From positions 62,001 through 126,000 of the forward strand of contig NZ_JBFRXN010000003.1 in NCBI RefSeq assembly GCF_040947875.1: 64,000 bases of DNA, read 5' to 3'. The notes under the pieces were generated by a model, which did not search any database, was not told the DNA's origin, and saw nothing but the letters and a program-made list of their open reading frames with translations. Position 1 is the first letter of the stretch; every line of letters starts with the position of its first letter. This document shows, piece by piece, positions 53,401 to 62,840 of this stretch. Position numbers and translations under genes: made by a program. This DNA is from Pseudomonas sp. MYb118. Its GTDB lineage: Bacteria > Pseudomonadota > Gammaproteobacteria > Pseudomonadales > Pseudomonadaceae.

Positions 53401-53868
53401 TCAGAACGGACGCAGGGGCAGGAACTTGCCGTCGAGGGTGATCACGGCGCGGTGGCCGCCTTCCGGGTCTTCGACCTTTTTCATGTCCAGCTTGAAGTTG
53501 ATGGCGCTGATGATGCCGTCGCCGAACTGCTCATGGACCAGAGCCTTGAGCGTGGTGCCGTAGATCTGGATCATTTCGTAGAAGCGGTAAATGGTCGGAT
53601 CGGTCGGGACGCCGGACAGGCTGCCGCGCAGCGGGATGATTTGCAGGCGGGCGACCAGGTCGGCGTCCAGGTCGAGTTTTTCGCCGATCACTTTGGCCGC
53701 GCTTTCCGGCAGCGGGTGTTGGCCGAGCAGGGCGGCGGTGACGTAGGCCAGGCCAAGGCCGGTGCCTTCGACCAGGTCCTCGAAGGACAGTTTTTTGCGC
53801 GCCTTGGCGTCAAGGATCCGGGCGGTCAGTTCAAGGCTGGTGTCGTTGTAGGCGTGGGACTGTTGCAT
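53401..53868 (-). CDS. cynS: Cyanate hydratase (cyanase)
   Basis: A 155-residue cyanase that reacts cyanate with bicarbonate to give carbon dioxide and carbamate, which yields ammonia. The active-site region reads [17 protein letters not shown] near residues 90-106, with the catalytic Arg and Glu. The Ser lies in [13 protein letters not shown]. The N-terminal POU-like helical domain ([20 protein letters not shown]) is present. Length equals the family norm (156). The ATG at 53868 follows AGGAAAG. It precedes cynT; a LysR box shared with cynR lies upstream. Confidence 0.95.
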   Translation of the reverse strand: MQQSHAYNDTSLELTARILDAKARKKLSFEDLVEGTGLGLAYVTAALLGQHPLPESAAKVIGEKLDLDADLVARLQIIPLRGSLSGVPTDPTIYRFYEMIQIYGTTLKALVHEQFGDGIISAINFKLDMKKVEDPEGGHRAVITLDGKFLPLRPF

Positions 53869-53961
53869 GGTGTCTTTCCTCTCGAGCGGGCTAGGGGTAT
53901 GGCTGGTTTGAAGCCATCCTCTGCCGTTTTCCCGATAGCGTCCAAGACCGATATGCAATCC

Positions 53962-53984
53962 AATGCATAAGTACTGCCTATAGA
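53962..53984. promoter_or_regulatory. Candidate CynR box upstream of cynS
   Basis: AATGCATAAGTACTGCCTAT followed by AGA matches the block at 51698-51720 at 20 of 23 positions. The AT-N11-AT core is 53967-53981. It lies about 95 bases before the cynS start, where a LysR activator site is expected. Confidence 0.65.
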
Positions 53985-54004
53985 TGCAGTGGGCGTGCCC
54001 CTGG

Positions 54005-54913
54005 CTAAATCAATCGGTCCCCGCAGGCATTGAACGACTCGATCAGGTGGTCGAGCCAGGCGCGAACGGCCGGCATCACCCCGCGCCGATGCGGGTACAC
54101 CGCCTGCAACCAGCCACCGGGCAGCGACCAGTCGGGCAGCAACTGCACCAGCACGCCGCTCTGCAGTTCTTCCTCGCAGTACATCATCGGCAGCATGGTG
54201 AAGCCCTGGCCCGCCAGCGCGCAGGTCTTGCGCACGATGAAGTCGTCGATGCCCAGGCGCGGTTCCAGGGCGATTTCGTGGCTCTTGCCCTGCTGATCGA
54301 GCATGCGGATGTGCACCTGGCGGTCGGCTTCGGGGGCGCCGAGTACCGGCAGACCCTTGAGGTCATCGGGATGATTGACCTGGCGGCCGTTGAGAAAACC
54401 GGCGCTGGCGACCATCAGCATCTGCGCCTGGCGCAGCCGGCGGGTGACCAGTAGCGGGTCTTCATCGCCCGGTTCACGCACCCGCAGGGCGACATCGACG
54501 CCCTCGGTCACCAGGTCCACGCGCCGGTTGACCAGCATCACGTCCAGTTGCACTTGCGGGTATTTTTCGAGAAAACGGCTGATCACCCCTGGCAGCATTT
54601 CATGGGCCAGGCCCACGGGGCTGGACACCCGCAGGCGCCCACGGGGTTCGCTGGACATGCTGGCTACGGCTTCATCGGCCATCTCGGCTTCCAGCAGCAT
54701 CGCTTGGCAATGGCGCAGGTAGCGCTCGCCCACGGCGGTCAGCTTCAGTTGGCGCGTGGTGCGTTGCAGCAGGCGCGCGCCCAGGCGTTCTTCCAGTTCG
54801 GCAATCCGCCGCGACAGTCGCGACTTGGGGATGCCCAGAGCGCGCCCAGCCGCCGCGAAGCCACCGGCTTCGACCACCTTGGCAAAATAGAAGAGGTCAT
54901 TGAGGTCTTGCAT
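54005..54913 (-). CDS. LysR-family regulator divergent from azoR
   Basis: A 302-residue LysR regulator of the AaeR/DmlR-like group. The helix-turn-helix is [20 protein letters not shown] and [19 protein letters not shown], followed by [14 protein letters not shown]. It is divergent from azoR with about 130 bases between starts and probably regulates it. Related regulators sense aromatic or quinone-type compounds, but the ligand here is unknown. The ATG at 54913 is near the GGTGATCG leader. Confidence 0.88.
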   Translation of the reverse strand: MQDLNDLFYFAKVVEAGGFAAAGRALGIPKSRLSRRIAELEERLGARLLQRTTRQLKLTAVGERYLRHCQAMLLEAEMADEAVASMSSEPRGRLRVSSPVGLAHEMLPGVISRFLEKYPQVQLDVMLVNRRVDLVTEGVDVALRVREPGDEDPLLVTRRLRQAQMLMVASAGFLNGRQVNHPDDLKGLPVLGAPEADRQVHIRMLDQQGKSHEIALEPRLGIDDFIVRKTCALAGQGFTMLPMMYCEEELQSGVLVQLLPDWSLPGGWLQAVYPHRRGVMPAVRAWLDHLIESFNACGDRLI

Positions 54914-55042
54914 GGTGATCGCTCGATTGTTCTATCAGTGGGACAAACTATCGCATTGTCACGGACTAATCAGCTATTGGATTCGATTGTAGGATTCTCT
55001 CCATCAGATCGCCCAGTCGCGGTCCTCAACTGGAGATTCCAC

Positions 55043-55654
55043 ATGAAACTGCTGCATATCGACTCAAGCATTCTGGGTGACAACTCGGCTTCCCGTCAGC
55101 TGAGCAGCGAAGTCGTCAAAGCCTGGCAAACCGCCGAGCCGAGCGCCGTGGTGACTTATCGCGACCTGGCCAGCGACGCCATCAGCCACTTCTCGGCCAA
55201 TACCCTGGTCGCCGCCGGCACCACCGCCGAACTGCGTGACGCCGCGCAACAGCACGAAGCCGACCTGAGCGCGCAAACCCTGGCCGAATTCCTTGCCGCT
55301 GACGCCGTGGTCATCGCCGCGCCGATGTACAACTTCACCATTCCGACCCAGTTGAAAGCCTGGATCGACCGCATCGCCGTTGCCGGCCAGACGTTCCGTT
55401 ACACCGAAGCCGGCCCTGAAGGCCTGTGCGGTAACAAGAAAGTGGTAATCGTCTCGACGTCCGGCGGTTTGCACCTCGGTCAGGCCACCGGTGTGGCCCA
55501 CGAAGAATACTTGAAGGTGATGTTCGGCTTCCTCGGCATCACTGACATCGAATTCGTCCGCGCCCACGGCCTGGCCTACGGTGACGAAGTGCGCGGCAAA
55601 GCCATGAGCGACGCCCACACGCAGATCAGCGAGCAACTGTTCGCCGCCGCGTAA
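55043..55654 (+). CDS. azoR: FMN-dependent NADH-azoreductase
   Basis: A 203-residue flavodoxin-fold quinone/azo reductase. It reduces azo dyes and quinones with NADH through bound FMN. The phosphate loop is [17 protein letters not shown] at the start. The FMN-contacting blocks are [20 protein letters not shown] near residue 95 and VSTSGGLHL near 140. Length matches AzoR (about 200). The ATG at 55043 follows GGAG by seven bases. A LysR regulator is divergent. Cytosolic. Confidence 0.93.
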   Translation: MKLLHIDSSILGDNSASRQLSSEVVKAWQTAEPSAVVTYRDLASDAISHFSANTLVAAGTTAELRDAAQQHEADLSAQTLAEFLAADAVVIAAPMYNFTIPTQLKAWIDRIAVAGQTFRYTEAGPEGLCGNKKVVIVSTSGGLHLGQATGVAHEEYLKVMFGFLGITDIEFVRAHGLAYGDEVRGKAMSDAHTQISEQLFAAA

Positions 55655-55823
55655 GGCTTGCGTAAAGATGTAAATCTGCTCAGGCAACACCCCAGAAAAC
55701 TCTGTATTCTGATTACGCAAGTATCAGATGCGGAGTTTTTTGTTTCTGATTGCTTCGTGCGCTGGCCCGGGATATGCAGAATTGCGCCCTATATGGCCAA
55801 AATTAGAAAAGTGGGGGTAGCCC

Positions 55824-56861
55824 ATGATGCGTCTTAGTGCAGCGTTACTGATTTGCCTGCTCAGCAGCCTGAATTCAGTGCACGCAGCGCCTGCGCCGCA
55901 CCCTCACTGGAGCGTCGGCTTCCACGAAATGAGCTTTCTCGACCCGCTGGACCTGCAACCGATGCGGGCCATCGCGTTCTATCCGTCCAGCGACCGCGAA
56001 CACGTCAGCAAGCTGGAGGGCTACACAGTGGAGGCGGGCGAAGATACCCGCGTCGCCATTGGCCGTTTCCCCATGTTGATGCTGTCCCACGGCAACACCG
56101 GCACTCCGCTGGCCTTGCATGACCTGGCCACGTCGCTGGCGCGCAAGGGGTTCGTGGTGGTGGCGGTGATTCACCCCGGCGACAACTCCAGGGACCACAG
56201 TCGCCTGGGCACCATGAGCAACCTCTATGGTCGGCCGATCCAGATTTCCGAAGCCATCACCGCGACCTTGGGCGACCGCATGCTCGCGCCGTTCGTCAAC
56301 GCCGAGCAGGTCGGGGTGATCGGTTATTCGGCGGGCGGGGAGACGGCGTTGATCCTGTCCGGGGCGACCCCGGACCTGGATCGTCTGCGTCGTTATTGCC
56401 AGGAACGTCCGGACGACCACGATGCCTGCAACACCCAGGGCGAACTGATCGTCGATCGGGATGACCTGCAACCGGTTGCCGATCCACGGGTTCATGCGCT
56501 GCTGTTGATGGCGCCGCTGAGCCTGAAATTCGGTCGGCATACCCTGGCCGACGTGCACGTGCCGGTGCTGCTGTACAGCGGCGATGGCGACAAGCTGGTG
56601 GCTTTCGATAAAAACGCCGCGGCACTGGCGCGCAAGTTACCGACCGCGCCGGACTTCAAGTTGCTGGCCGGGGCAGGGCACTTCGTGTTCATGGCGCCGT
56701 GCAACGAAGAGCAGATCATCGCCATGCCGGCGTTGTGCACCGATGCCGATGGCGTCGATCGTGAAGACATTCACCGCAACATGATCTCGGAAGCCGGGCG
56801 GTTCTTCTCCCGGACCCTGGGCCGGCCGACCCGCGCCGGCATGCAGACCGCCGACCAATAA
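55824..56861 (+). CDS. Exported alpha/beta hydrolase (dienelactone hydrolase-like)
   Basis: A 345-residue exported hydrolase. The signal peptide ends SVHA-AP. The oxyanion motif is LMLSHGNTGTP near residue 88. The nucleophile elbow is GVIGYSAGGETALIL near 168. The acid is probably Asp in LLYSGDGDKLV, and the His is in LLAGAGHFVFMAPC. Two Cys pairs in the lid-like part (RYCQERPDDHDAC) suggest disulfides. It resembles dienelactone hydrolase or platelet-activating-factor acetylhydrolase-like enzymes; the substrate is unknown. Monocistronic. Confidence 0.88.
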   Translation: MMRLSAALLICLLSSLNSVHAAPAPHPHWSVGFHEMSFLDPLDLQPMRAIAFYPSSDREHVSKLEGYTVEAGEDTRVAIGRFPMLMLSHGNTGTPLALHDLATSLARKGFVVVAVIHPGDNSRDHSRLGTMSNLYGRPIQISEAITATLGDRMLAPFVNAEQVGVIGYSAGGETALILSGATPDLDRLRRYCQERPDDHDACNTQGELIVDRDDLQPVADPRVHALLLMAPLSLKFGRHTLADVHVPVLLYSGDGDKLVAFDKNAAALARKLPTAPDFKLLAGAGHFVFMAPCNEEQIIAMPALCTDADGVDREDIHRNMISEAGRFFSRTLGRPTRAGMQTADQ

Positions 56862-56880
56862 GCTAGTTGCTTGAAACCAC

Positions 56881-56980
56881 TGTGGGAGCGAGCCTGCTCG
56901 CGATGGTCGTCAACGATGACCCGGGGCGTCAGGATGCCCGCGGTGTCTGAGATTGCATCGCGAGCAGGCTCGCTCCCACA
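56881..56980. repeat. REPIN
   Basis: Two canonical inverted REP hairpins about 52 bases apart, between convergent genes. Its spacer (GTCGTCAACGATGACCC) resembles the spacer of the array at 40691. Confidence 0.9.
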
Positions 56981-56996
56981 AGGGGGGGCGCGATGC

Positions 56997-58184
56997 TCAG
57001 ACTCCCGCGCGGCGTTTGAGCAACAGGGTCAAGGCCAGGCCGCTGACGGACAACAGCGCCGCGCTGAAGAAAATCCACGAATAGCCCAGGTTCAGCGCCA
57101 CCGCGCCCATCAGCGGGCCGGCGATCGCCAGTGCCAGGTCGAAGAACACCGCATAAGCACTCAAACCGGCACCGCGGCTGGAGTTCGGTACCTGCTTGAT
57201 CGCCTCCACGCCCAGGGCCGGGTACACCAGCGACAGGCCGAAGCCGGTCAGGGCGGCGCCGAGCAGGGCGAAACCGGTCGAAGGCGCCAGCCACAGCAAC
57301 ACCAGGCCCACGGTTTCGATGGTCATGCAGGCAATCGCCGAGCTGAAGCCACCGAAGCGGCTGATGCTGGAAATGAACAGCAGGCGTGCGAGGATGAAGC
57401 AGATGCCGAAGACCGTCAGGCAGTACGCGGCGCCGGTCCAGCCGCGGCTGACGTAATACAGGGTGATGAAGGTGGTCAGGGTGCCATAGCCGATCGACGC
57501 CAGGCTCAGGCTCGCACCGAACGGCGCGATGCGCCCGAACACCGCCCAGAACGGCAGCCGCTCACCGCGCACCACCGGCACCGAAGGCTTGTTGCGGATC
57601 AGCAGCAGCGCCAGCGCGGCCAGCAGGGACAAGGCGATGCCGAGGCTGGCGAAGCCGTATTCGGCCACCATCACCACGCCTAGCGGTGCGCCAATGGCGA
57701 TGGCACCGTAGGAGGCGATGCCGTTCCACGAGATCGAACGCGCCGTGTGCTCGGCACCGACCTGGCCCATGCACCAACTGATGGTGCCCACCCCGATCAG
57801 CCCCTGGGCGATACCGAGCAGCAGGCGCCCGGCGATCAGGATCAGCAGGCTGGTCAGCGGAAAACTTTGCAGCAGGGTCGACAGCAACGTCAGCACGCCA
57901 CTCAACACAATGCCGCTCAAGCCATAGATGATCGCGCGCTTGGTGCCCACGGTGTCCGACATGCGCCCGGCCATCGGCCGGCTGAGCAGGGTAGCCAGGT
58001 ATTGCGAACCGATGGTCAACCCGGCCACGACCGCGCTGAAGCCCAGTTGCTCATGGACATAACCCGGCAACACCGCAATCGGCAAACCGATGCAGAGGAA
58101 GGCGATGAAGGTGTAGAAAACGATGGAGACGATCTGCAGGGTGATCGCCATGGAGCTTTGCGGTGGCAGTTGCTGCGCAGACAT
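56997..58184 (-). CDS. MFS transporter, YhhS family
   Basis: A 395-residue major facilitator transporter with 12 transmembrane helices, strongly like E. coli YhhS. Blocks in common are IGLPIAVLPGYVHEQLGFSA, YLATLLSRPMAGRMSDTVG (the MFS motif A region) and SWNGIASYGAIAIGAPLGV. The second half repeats the pattern. The substrate is unknown; arabinose and drug export have been suggested for family members. The start is an ATG at 58184 with a weak leader. Monocistronic. Confidence 0.9.
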   Translation of the reverse strand: MSAQQLPPQSSMAITLQIVSIVFYTFIAFLCIGLPIAVLPGYVHEQLGFSAVVAGLTIGSQYLATLLSRPMAGRMSDTVGTKRAIIYGLSGIVLSGVLTLLSTLLQSFPLTSLLILIAGRLLLGIAQGLIGVGTISWCMGQVGAEHTARSISWNGIASYGAIAIGAPLGVVMVAEYGFASLGIALSLLAALALLLIRNKPSVPVVRGERLPFWAVFGRIAPFGASLSLASIGYGTLTTFITLYYVSRGWTGAAYCLTVFGICFILARLLFISSISRFGGFSSAIACMTIETVGLVLLWLAPSTGFALLGAALTGFGLSLVYPALGVEAIKQVPNSSRGAGLSAYAVFFDLALAIAGPLMGAVALNLGYSWIFFSAALLSVSGLALTLLLKRRAGV

Positions 58185-58355
58185 GAGGGCTCGTTCGCGG
58201 GCGGCGGTGGGAGAGCTGCATCATGGCGCGGGTGTCGAATAAATGAAAGCAGGCTAACTATATTTCCTGCAATTGATTCCTCTGCAACCCTCTATGGGAA
58301 TGCACATCCCACAGTGTTACAGGGTGCACAGAAAATACGGGCAAGCCGCAGATCT

Positions 58356-58455
58356 TGTGGGAGCGAGCCTGCTCGCGATGCAATCCCAGGCACCGCGGGC
58401 TTTCTGATGCCCCGCGTTATCGTTGGCGACCATCGCGAGCAGGCTCGCTCCCACA
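58356..58455. repeat. REPIN
   Basis: Two canonical inverted REP hairpins about 50 bases apart, in the 358-base gap between the MFS gene and ybiT. The rest of the gap, 58185-58350, shows no gene. Confidence 0.9.
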
Positions 58456-58482
58456 GGGAAGAGCTTCACAACAGGTAGATAT

Positions 58483-58512
58483 AAAAAAGCCCCGTCACAT
58501 GGACGGGGCTTT
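58483..58512 (-). terminator. Terminator of ybiT
   Basis: GCCCCGTC and GACGGGGC form an eight-base stem. The minus strand then runs into TTTTTTAT, 30 bases after the ybiT stop codon. Confidence 0.9.
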
Positions 58513-58542
58513 CAACTTGCCGCTTGCAGCTAATGGCTGCTC

Positions 58543-60129
58543 TTAGAACACCACACCCTGACTACGCAGGTAATCGTCATAGGTACCGCTGAAGTCGGTC
58601 ACGCCGTTCGGGCTCAGTTCGATGATGCGGGTGGCCAGGGACGAGACGAACTCACGGTCGTGGCTGACGAAGATCAGCGTGCCCGGGTAGTTCTCCAGCG
58701 CCAGGTTCAGCGCTTCGATGGATTCCATGTCCAGGTGGTTGGTCGGTTCGTCCATCACCAGCACGTTCGGCTTTTGCAGGATCAGCTTGCCGAACAGCAT
58801 GCGGCCTTGCTCACCACCGGAGATCACCTTGACCGACTTGAGAATCTCGTCGTTGGAGAACAGCATGCGGCCCAGGGTGCCGCGAATCATCTGCTCGCCC
58901 TGGGTCCATTGGCCCATCCAGTCGAACAGGCTGACGTCATCTTCGAAGTCATGGGCATGGTCCTGGGCGTAGTAGCCCAGCTCCGCGCTTTCGGTCCATT
59001 TCACGGAACCGGCGTCCGGCGTCAGTTCACCCATCAGGGTGCGCAGCAGGGTGGTCTTGCCGATACCGTTCGGGCCGATGATCGCCACGCGCTCGCCAGC
59101 CTCGACGGTGAAGCTGAAGTTCTGGAACAGGGTCTTGCCTTCGAAGCCCTTGGACATCTGCTCGATGGTCACGGCCTGGCGGTGCAGCTTCTTGGTCTGT
59201 TCGAAACGGATGAACGGGCTCACACGGCTCGAAGGCTTGACCTCGGCCAGCTGGATCTTGTCGATCTGCTTGGCGCGGGAGGTGGCCTGCTTGGCTTTCG
59301 AGGCGTTGGCCGAGAAGCGGCTGACGAACGATTGCAGCTCGGAAATCTGCGCTTTCTTCTTGGCGTTGTCCGACAGCAGTTGCTCGCGGGACTGGGTCGC
59401 CGCGGTCATGTACTCGTCGTAGTTGCCCGGGAACAGGCGCAGCTCGCCGTAGTCCAGGTCGGCCATGTGGGTGCAGACACTGTTGAGGAAGTGCCGGTCG
59501 TGGGAAATGATGATCATGGTGCTGTTACGCGCCGTAAGAATCGTTTCCAGCCAGCGAATGGTGTTGATGTCCAGGTGGTTGGTCGGTTCGTCGAGCAACA
59601 GCACTTCCGGATCGGAGAACAGCGCCTGGGCCAGCAATACACGCAGCTTCCAGCCCGGTGCGACTTCGGTCATCGGGCCAAAGTGCTGTTCCAGCGGAAT
59701 ACCCAGGCCCAGCAGCAGCTCACCGGCACGGGATTCGGCGGTGTAGCCGTCCATTTCGGCGAATTCGGTTTCCAGCTCGGCCACGGCCATGCCGTCTTCT
59801 TCGCTCATTTCCGGCAGCGAGTAGATGCGGTCGCGCTCGGCCTTGACCTTCCACAGCTCTTCGTGGCCCATGATCACGGTGTCGATCACGGTGAATTCTT
59901 CGTAGGCGAACTGGTCCTGGCGCAGTTTACCCAGGCGCACGTTCGGCTCCAGCATGACCTGGCCGCCGGACGGCTCGAGGTCGTCACCGAGGATCTTCAT
60001 GAAGGTCGACTTGCCGCAACCGTTGGCGCCGATCAGGCCGTAACGGTTGCCGTTGTTGAACTTGACCGAAACGTTTTCGAACAGCGGCTTGGCGCCGAAC
60101 TGCATCGTGATGTTAGCTGTAGAAATCAA
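58543..60129 (-). CDS. ybiT: ABC-F family ATPase (YbiT type)
   Basis: A 528-residue soluble protein with two ABC ATPase domains and no membrane part. ABC-F proteins act on the ribosome during translation. Domain 1 has Walker [13 protein letters not shown] and [11 protein letters not shown]; domain 2 has [12 protein letters not shown] and [14 protein letters not shown]. The charged linker [20 protein letters not shown] near residue 265 lies between them. The start is a TTG at 60129, ten bases after AGGAAA, giving the usual YbiT length. No ATG lies near. Its own terminator follows. Confidence 0.92.
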   Translation of the reverse strand: MISTANITMQFGAKPLFENVSVKFNNGNRYGLIGANGCGKSTFMKILGDDLEPSGGQVMLEPNVRLGKLRQDQFAYEEFTVIDTVIMGHEELWKVKAERDRIYSLPEMSEEDGMAVAELETEFAEMDGYTAESRAGELLLGLGIPLEQHFGPMTEVAPGWKLRVLLAQALFSDPEVLLLDEPTNHLDINTIRWLETILTARNSTMIIISHDRHFLNSVCTHMADLDYGELRLFPGNYDEYMTAATQSREQLLSDNAKKKAQISELQSFVSRFSANASKAKQATSRAKQIDKIQLAEVKPSSRVSPFIRFEQTKKLHRQAVTIEQMSKGFEGKTLFQNFSFTVEAGERVAIIGPNGIGKTTLLRTLMGELTPDAGSVKWTESAELGYYAQDHAHDFEDDVSLFDWMGQWTQGEQMIRGTLGRMLFSNDEILKSVKVISGGEQGRMLFGKLILQKPNVLVMDEPTNHLDMESIEALNLALENYPGTLIFVSHDREFVSSLATRIIELSPNGVTDFSGTYDDYLRSQGVVF

Positions 60130-60438
60130 GGGTTTTTCCTGTGAAGCATTCAGTGGCCAGGGTGCGGCAGTACCGCGCTTGGCCCGAGTCGAAGTGCGCT
60201 GAAAACCGGGGACATTCCCGTCGTCAGCCAAAGAGGGCGCAAAGTTTGGCGGCGATTGTACTGGTCTGGCGCTCCGAACGATAGGGCGTTGAGGCCGACA
60301 GGCGAATTGGCAGTATCAACAGCGATATTTTCGCATTTACAGGTTAACTATTGGTTACAAATAGTGGCTAAAATGCGGCTTCGACTGGTGCCGACAGGCG
60401 CGGACGCAGTTTGTTCACTTTTGACGTGTGACGATTCC
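60130..60438. other. 309-base region upstream of ybiT and lpxO
   Basis: No gene is evident, although it stays open in one frame without conserved content. An AT-rich patch at about 60325-60375 (GGTTAACTATTGG and GGCTAAAATG) is the likely promoter zone for lpxO. No operator consensus is assigned. Confidence 0.5.
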
Positions 60439-61338
60439 GTGAAACTCATCATTGCCGCTATCTATATTGTCTCGATTGCCTACGTGCACCTGCGCGGGCG
60501 CGTGCGCCACAAGCTGGGCCGCCAATTGAGCGACCACTCGTCGTTTCTGGCGCCGATCAACTGCTTTCTTTACCTGTTCTCGAAAAAGCCCAACACGCCG
60601 TTCCTCGATCCGGCCGAGTTCCCGGACCTGAGCCCGTTGCAGGCACATTGGGAAGAAATCCGCGCCGAAGGGCAGAACCTGCTGCGCGCCGGTGAGATCA
60701 AGCGCTCGAACCAGTACGACGACGTGGGTTTCAACTCGTTCTTCAAGACCGGCTGGAAGCGCTTCTACCTCAAGTGGTACGGCGACAGCCACCCGTCGGC
60801 GATGAAACTCTGCCCGCGCACCACCGAACTGGTGCAGAGCATCGGCTCGATCAAGGCGGCGATGTTTGCCGAGTTGCCACCGGGCTCCAAGCTGGTGCGC
60901 CACCGCGACCCGTACGCCGGTTCCTACCGCTATCACCTGGGCCTGGAGACGCCGAACGATGCCGGCTGCTACATCAACGTCGATGGCGAGAGCTATCACT
61001 GGCGTGATGGCGAGGCGGTGATGTTCGATGAAACCTTCATTCATTACGCGGAAAACACCACCGAGCAGAACCGCATCATCCTGTTCTGCGACATCGAGCG
61101 GCCGATGAAGTACCGCTGGGCGGCGGCGTTCAACGGCTGGTTCAGCCGCAACGTGATGTCGGCGGCGGGTGCGCCGAATGATGTCGGCGACCGTACGGGT
61201 GGGCTCAACCGGTTGTTTGCGCGGATCTACAAGATTCGGCTGCGGGGCAAGGCGCTGAAGAAGCGGAATCGCAAGCTGTATTACCTGGAGAAGTGGGCGA
61301 TTTTTGCTGGGTTGTTGGCTTTATTTATTCTGATTTGA
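60439..61338 (+). CDS. lpxO: Lipid A hydroxylase LpxO
   Basis: A 299-residue iron(II)/2-oxoglutarate-dependent dioxygenase of the aspartyl/asparaginyl beta-hydroxylase type. It 2-hydroxylates the secondary acyl chain of lipid A. It is membrane-anchored at both ends: the N-terminal LIIAAIYIVSIAYVHL and the C-terminal WAIFAGLLALFILI. Iron ligands lie in LVRHRDPYAGSYRYHLGL and ETFIHYAENTTEQNRIILF; the Arg of the latter binds 2-oxoglutarate. Length matches LpxO (about 300). The start is a GTG at 60439 with a weak ribosome-binding site. Monocistronic. Confidence 0.91.
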   Translation: MKLIIAAIYIVSIAYVHLRGRVRHKLGRQLSDHSSFLAPINCFLYLFSKKPNTPFLDPAEFPDLSPLQAHWEEIRAEGQNLLRAGEIKRSNQYDDVGFNSFFKTGWKRFYLKWYGDSHPSAMKLCPRTTELVQSIGSIKAAMFAELPPGSKLVRHRDPYAGSYRYHLGLETPNDAGCYINVDGESYHWRDGEAVMFDETFIHYAENTTEQNRIILFCDIERPMKYRWAAAFNGWFSRNVMSAAGAPNDVGDRTGGLNRLFARIYKIRLRGKALKKRNRKLYYLEKWAIFAGLLALFILI

Positions 61339-61362
61339 GTGTTGTTGTGTTTGTGATGGCCC

Positions 61363-61428
61363 CATCGCGGGCAAGCCCGCTCCTACAGGGGGACGTAACT
61401 CACTGTAGGAGCGGGCTTGCCCGCGATG
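61363..61428. repeat. REPIN of the GGGCAAGCCC subtype
   Basis: Two inverted REP copies with the core CGCGGGCAAGCCCGCTCC, a different subtype from the GCGAGCAGGCTCGC copies seen elsewhere. They are about 15 bases apart. Confidence 0.88.
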
Positions 61429-61440
61429 AGGCCCTGAAGC

Positions 61441-62286
61441 TCACCGCTTACTCGCTTTCTTGGCCGCAGGCTTGGCTTTCGCCGCCGGCTTGGCCGCCTT
61501 ACCCCCCAAACTACGCTTGAGCAACTCGGTCAAGTCGATCACATCCGCCGTCTTGCGCTCTTCCTCGCCAGTGGCGGTCTCCACATCCTCGATCTTGCCT
61601 TCATGGGCCTTTTTCTCCACCAGGGCCATGATCTTGTCTTCGAAACTGTCGCGGTAATCCTCAGGGTTCCAGTCGCCGCTCATGTCCTGCACCAGGCGCT
61701 TGGCCATGTCCAGTTCGCCCTTGGCCAGGGTCGGCTTGGTCACGTCGCTGCCCAGTTCCAGGGTGTCCAGGCTGCGTACTTCGGCGGGCCAGCGCAGCAT
61801 CACCAGGACCATCGCCGAGTCCAGCGGCATCAGCGCCGCCAGATGCTGGCGGGTGTGCAGCACCACATGGGCGAGGGCGACCTTGTTGGTTTTGCTCAGG
61901 GTTTCGCGCAGCAACGCATAGACCTTGCCGCCGCGTTTGTCCGGGGCGAGGTAGTAGGGCGTGTCGATGTTCTGCAGAGGGATCTGGTCGCTGTCGACGA
62001 AGGAAAAGATGTCGATGGTCTGGGTCGACAGCGGGTGCGCGGATTTGATTTCCTCCTCGCTGAGCACCACGTAGCGACCCTTTTCATATTGCACACCCTT
62101 GACGATGTGTTCCTTGGTGACTTCCTTGCCGGTCACCTTGTTGACGCGTTTGTAGCCCACAGGGTCCATGCTGCGGCTGTCCAGCCAGTCGAAATCCACG
62201 CCCTGGGAGGACGTCGCCGAGACCAGCGCCACGGGGATATGCACCAGCCCGAAACTGATTGCGCCTTTCCAGATTGCCCGTGCCAT
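61441..62286 (-). CDS. ku: Non-homologous end-joining protein Ku
   Basis: A 281-residue bacterial Ku that would bind DNA ends in non-homologous end joining. It opens with the family signature ARAIWKGAISFGLVHIPVAL. It continues with VNKVTGKEVTKEHIVKGVQY and KTNKVALAHVVLHTRQHLA. The C-terminal tail is Lys/Ala-rich (AKPAAKAKPAAKKASKR), as in many Pseudomonas Ku proteins, and may add DNA binding. No ligD is visible in the window, so its ligase partner must lie elsewhere. The ATG is plain. Monocistronic. Confidence 0.93.
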   Translation of the reverse strand: MARAIWKGAISFGLVHIPVALVSATSSQGVDFDWLDSRSMDPVGYKRVNKVTGKEVTKEHIVKGVQYEKGRYVVLSEEEIKSAHPLSTQTIDIFSFVDSDQIPLQNIDTPYYLAPDKRGGKVYALLRETLSKTNKVALAHVVLHTRQHLAALMPLDSAMVLVMLRWPAEVRSLDTLELGSDVTKPTLAKGELDMAKRLVQDMSGDWNPEDYRDSFEDKIMALVEKKAHEGKIEDVETATGEEERKTADVIDLTELLKRSLGGKAAKPAAKAKPAAKKASKR

Positions 62287-62471
62287 GGTCGTCTACTCGC
62301 GAGTGATGATCAGGTGACCCGCGGCCCGGCGCAAAAGTTTCAGCGGCGTGCAGCTCGGGCCGGCCGGGGGCTCAACTTCGTGTTACATGTTGCCGGCAAG
62401 GTTTGGGTTAACAAAAGCGAACCCTGGGCGTAGCGTGATATCGAAGGCTTTATCACGTAGCGAGGCGTCCC

Positions 62472-62822
62472 ATGAACCGATTTGCGCTTGGCCTCGTGGC
62501 GATGGCATTGACTGGCGCACTGAGCACGCTCGCCCAGGCGCAAGTCCCATCGCCCGCCAACCCGGTGTTGCTGGCCCAAAGCCCCACGGGAGCCACCAGC
62601 AACCCCTACAACAGCCCGATTCGCCGGGCCAACCCCAACAGCATGCAGGGCACCCAGCCCAGTGCGCCGACGATTCGCGGGCCCAATACCGTGCCGGTGC
62701 CCCGGCCGCCGACGCTGGACAATGGCGGCATAGGCAACCGTTACCCGCAGGATCGCACCGTCCCTGCCAGCCCACCGAAATTCATCCCCAACCCGCCATC
62801 TCGCGATGCGAACACCCGTTAA
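62472..62822 (+). CDS. Small exported Pro-rich protein
   Basis: A 116-residue protein with a signal peptide ending LAQA-QV. The mature part of about 93 residues is rich in Pro, Asn, Ser and Thr (SPTGATSNPYNSPIRRANPN and VPVPRPPTLDNGG). It has no Cys or predicted helix, so it is probably disordered in the periplasm. No domain is recognised. The start lies some 12 bases after a GCGAGGCG leader. It is 18 bases upstream of the aldose dehydrogenase gene, so co-transcription is likely. Function unknown. Confidence 0.8.
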   Translation: MNRFALGLVAMALTGALSTLAQAQVPSPANPVLLAQSPTGATSNPYNSPIRRANPNSMQGTQPSAPTIRGPNTVPVPRPPTLDNGGIGNRYPQDRTVPASPPKFIPNPPSRDANTR

Positions 62823-62840
62823 TCACAAAAGGAATCGTGC

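Noticed and set aside
61441..62286. Complete non-homologous end-joining operon with ligD
   Set aside because: Only Ku is present; neighbouring genes are lpxO and a Pro-rich protein, with no ligase motifs.
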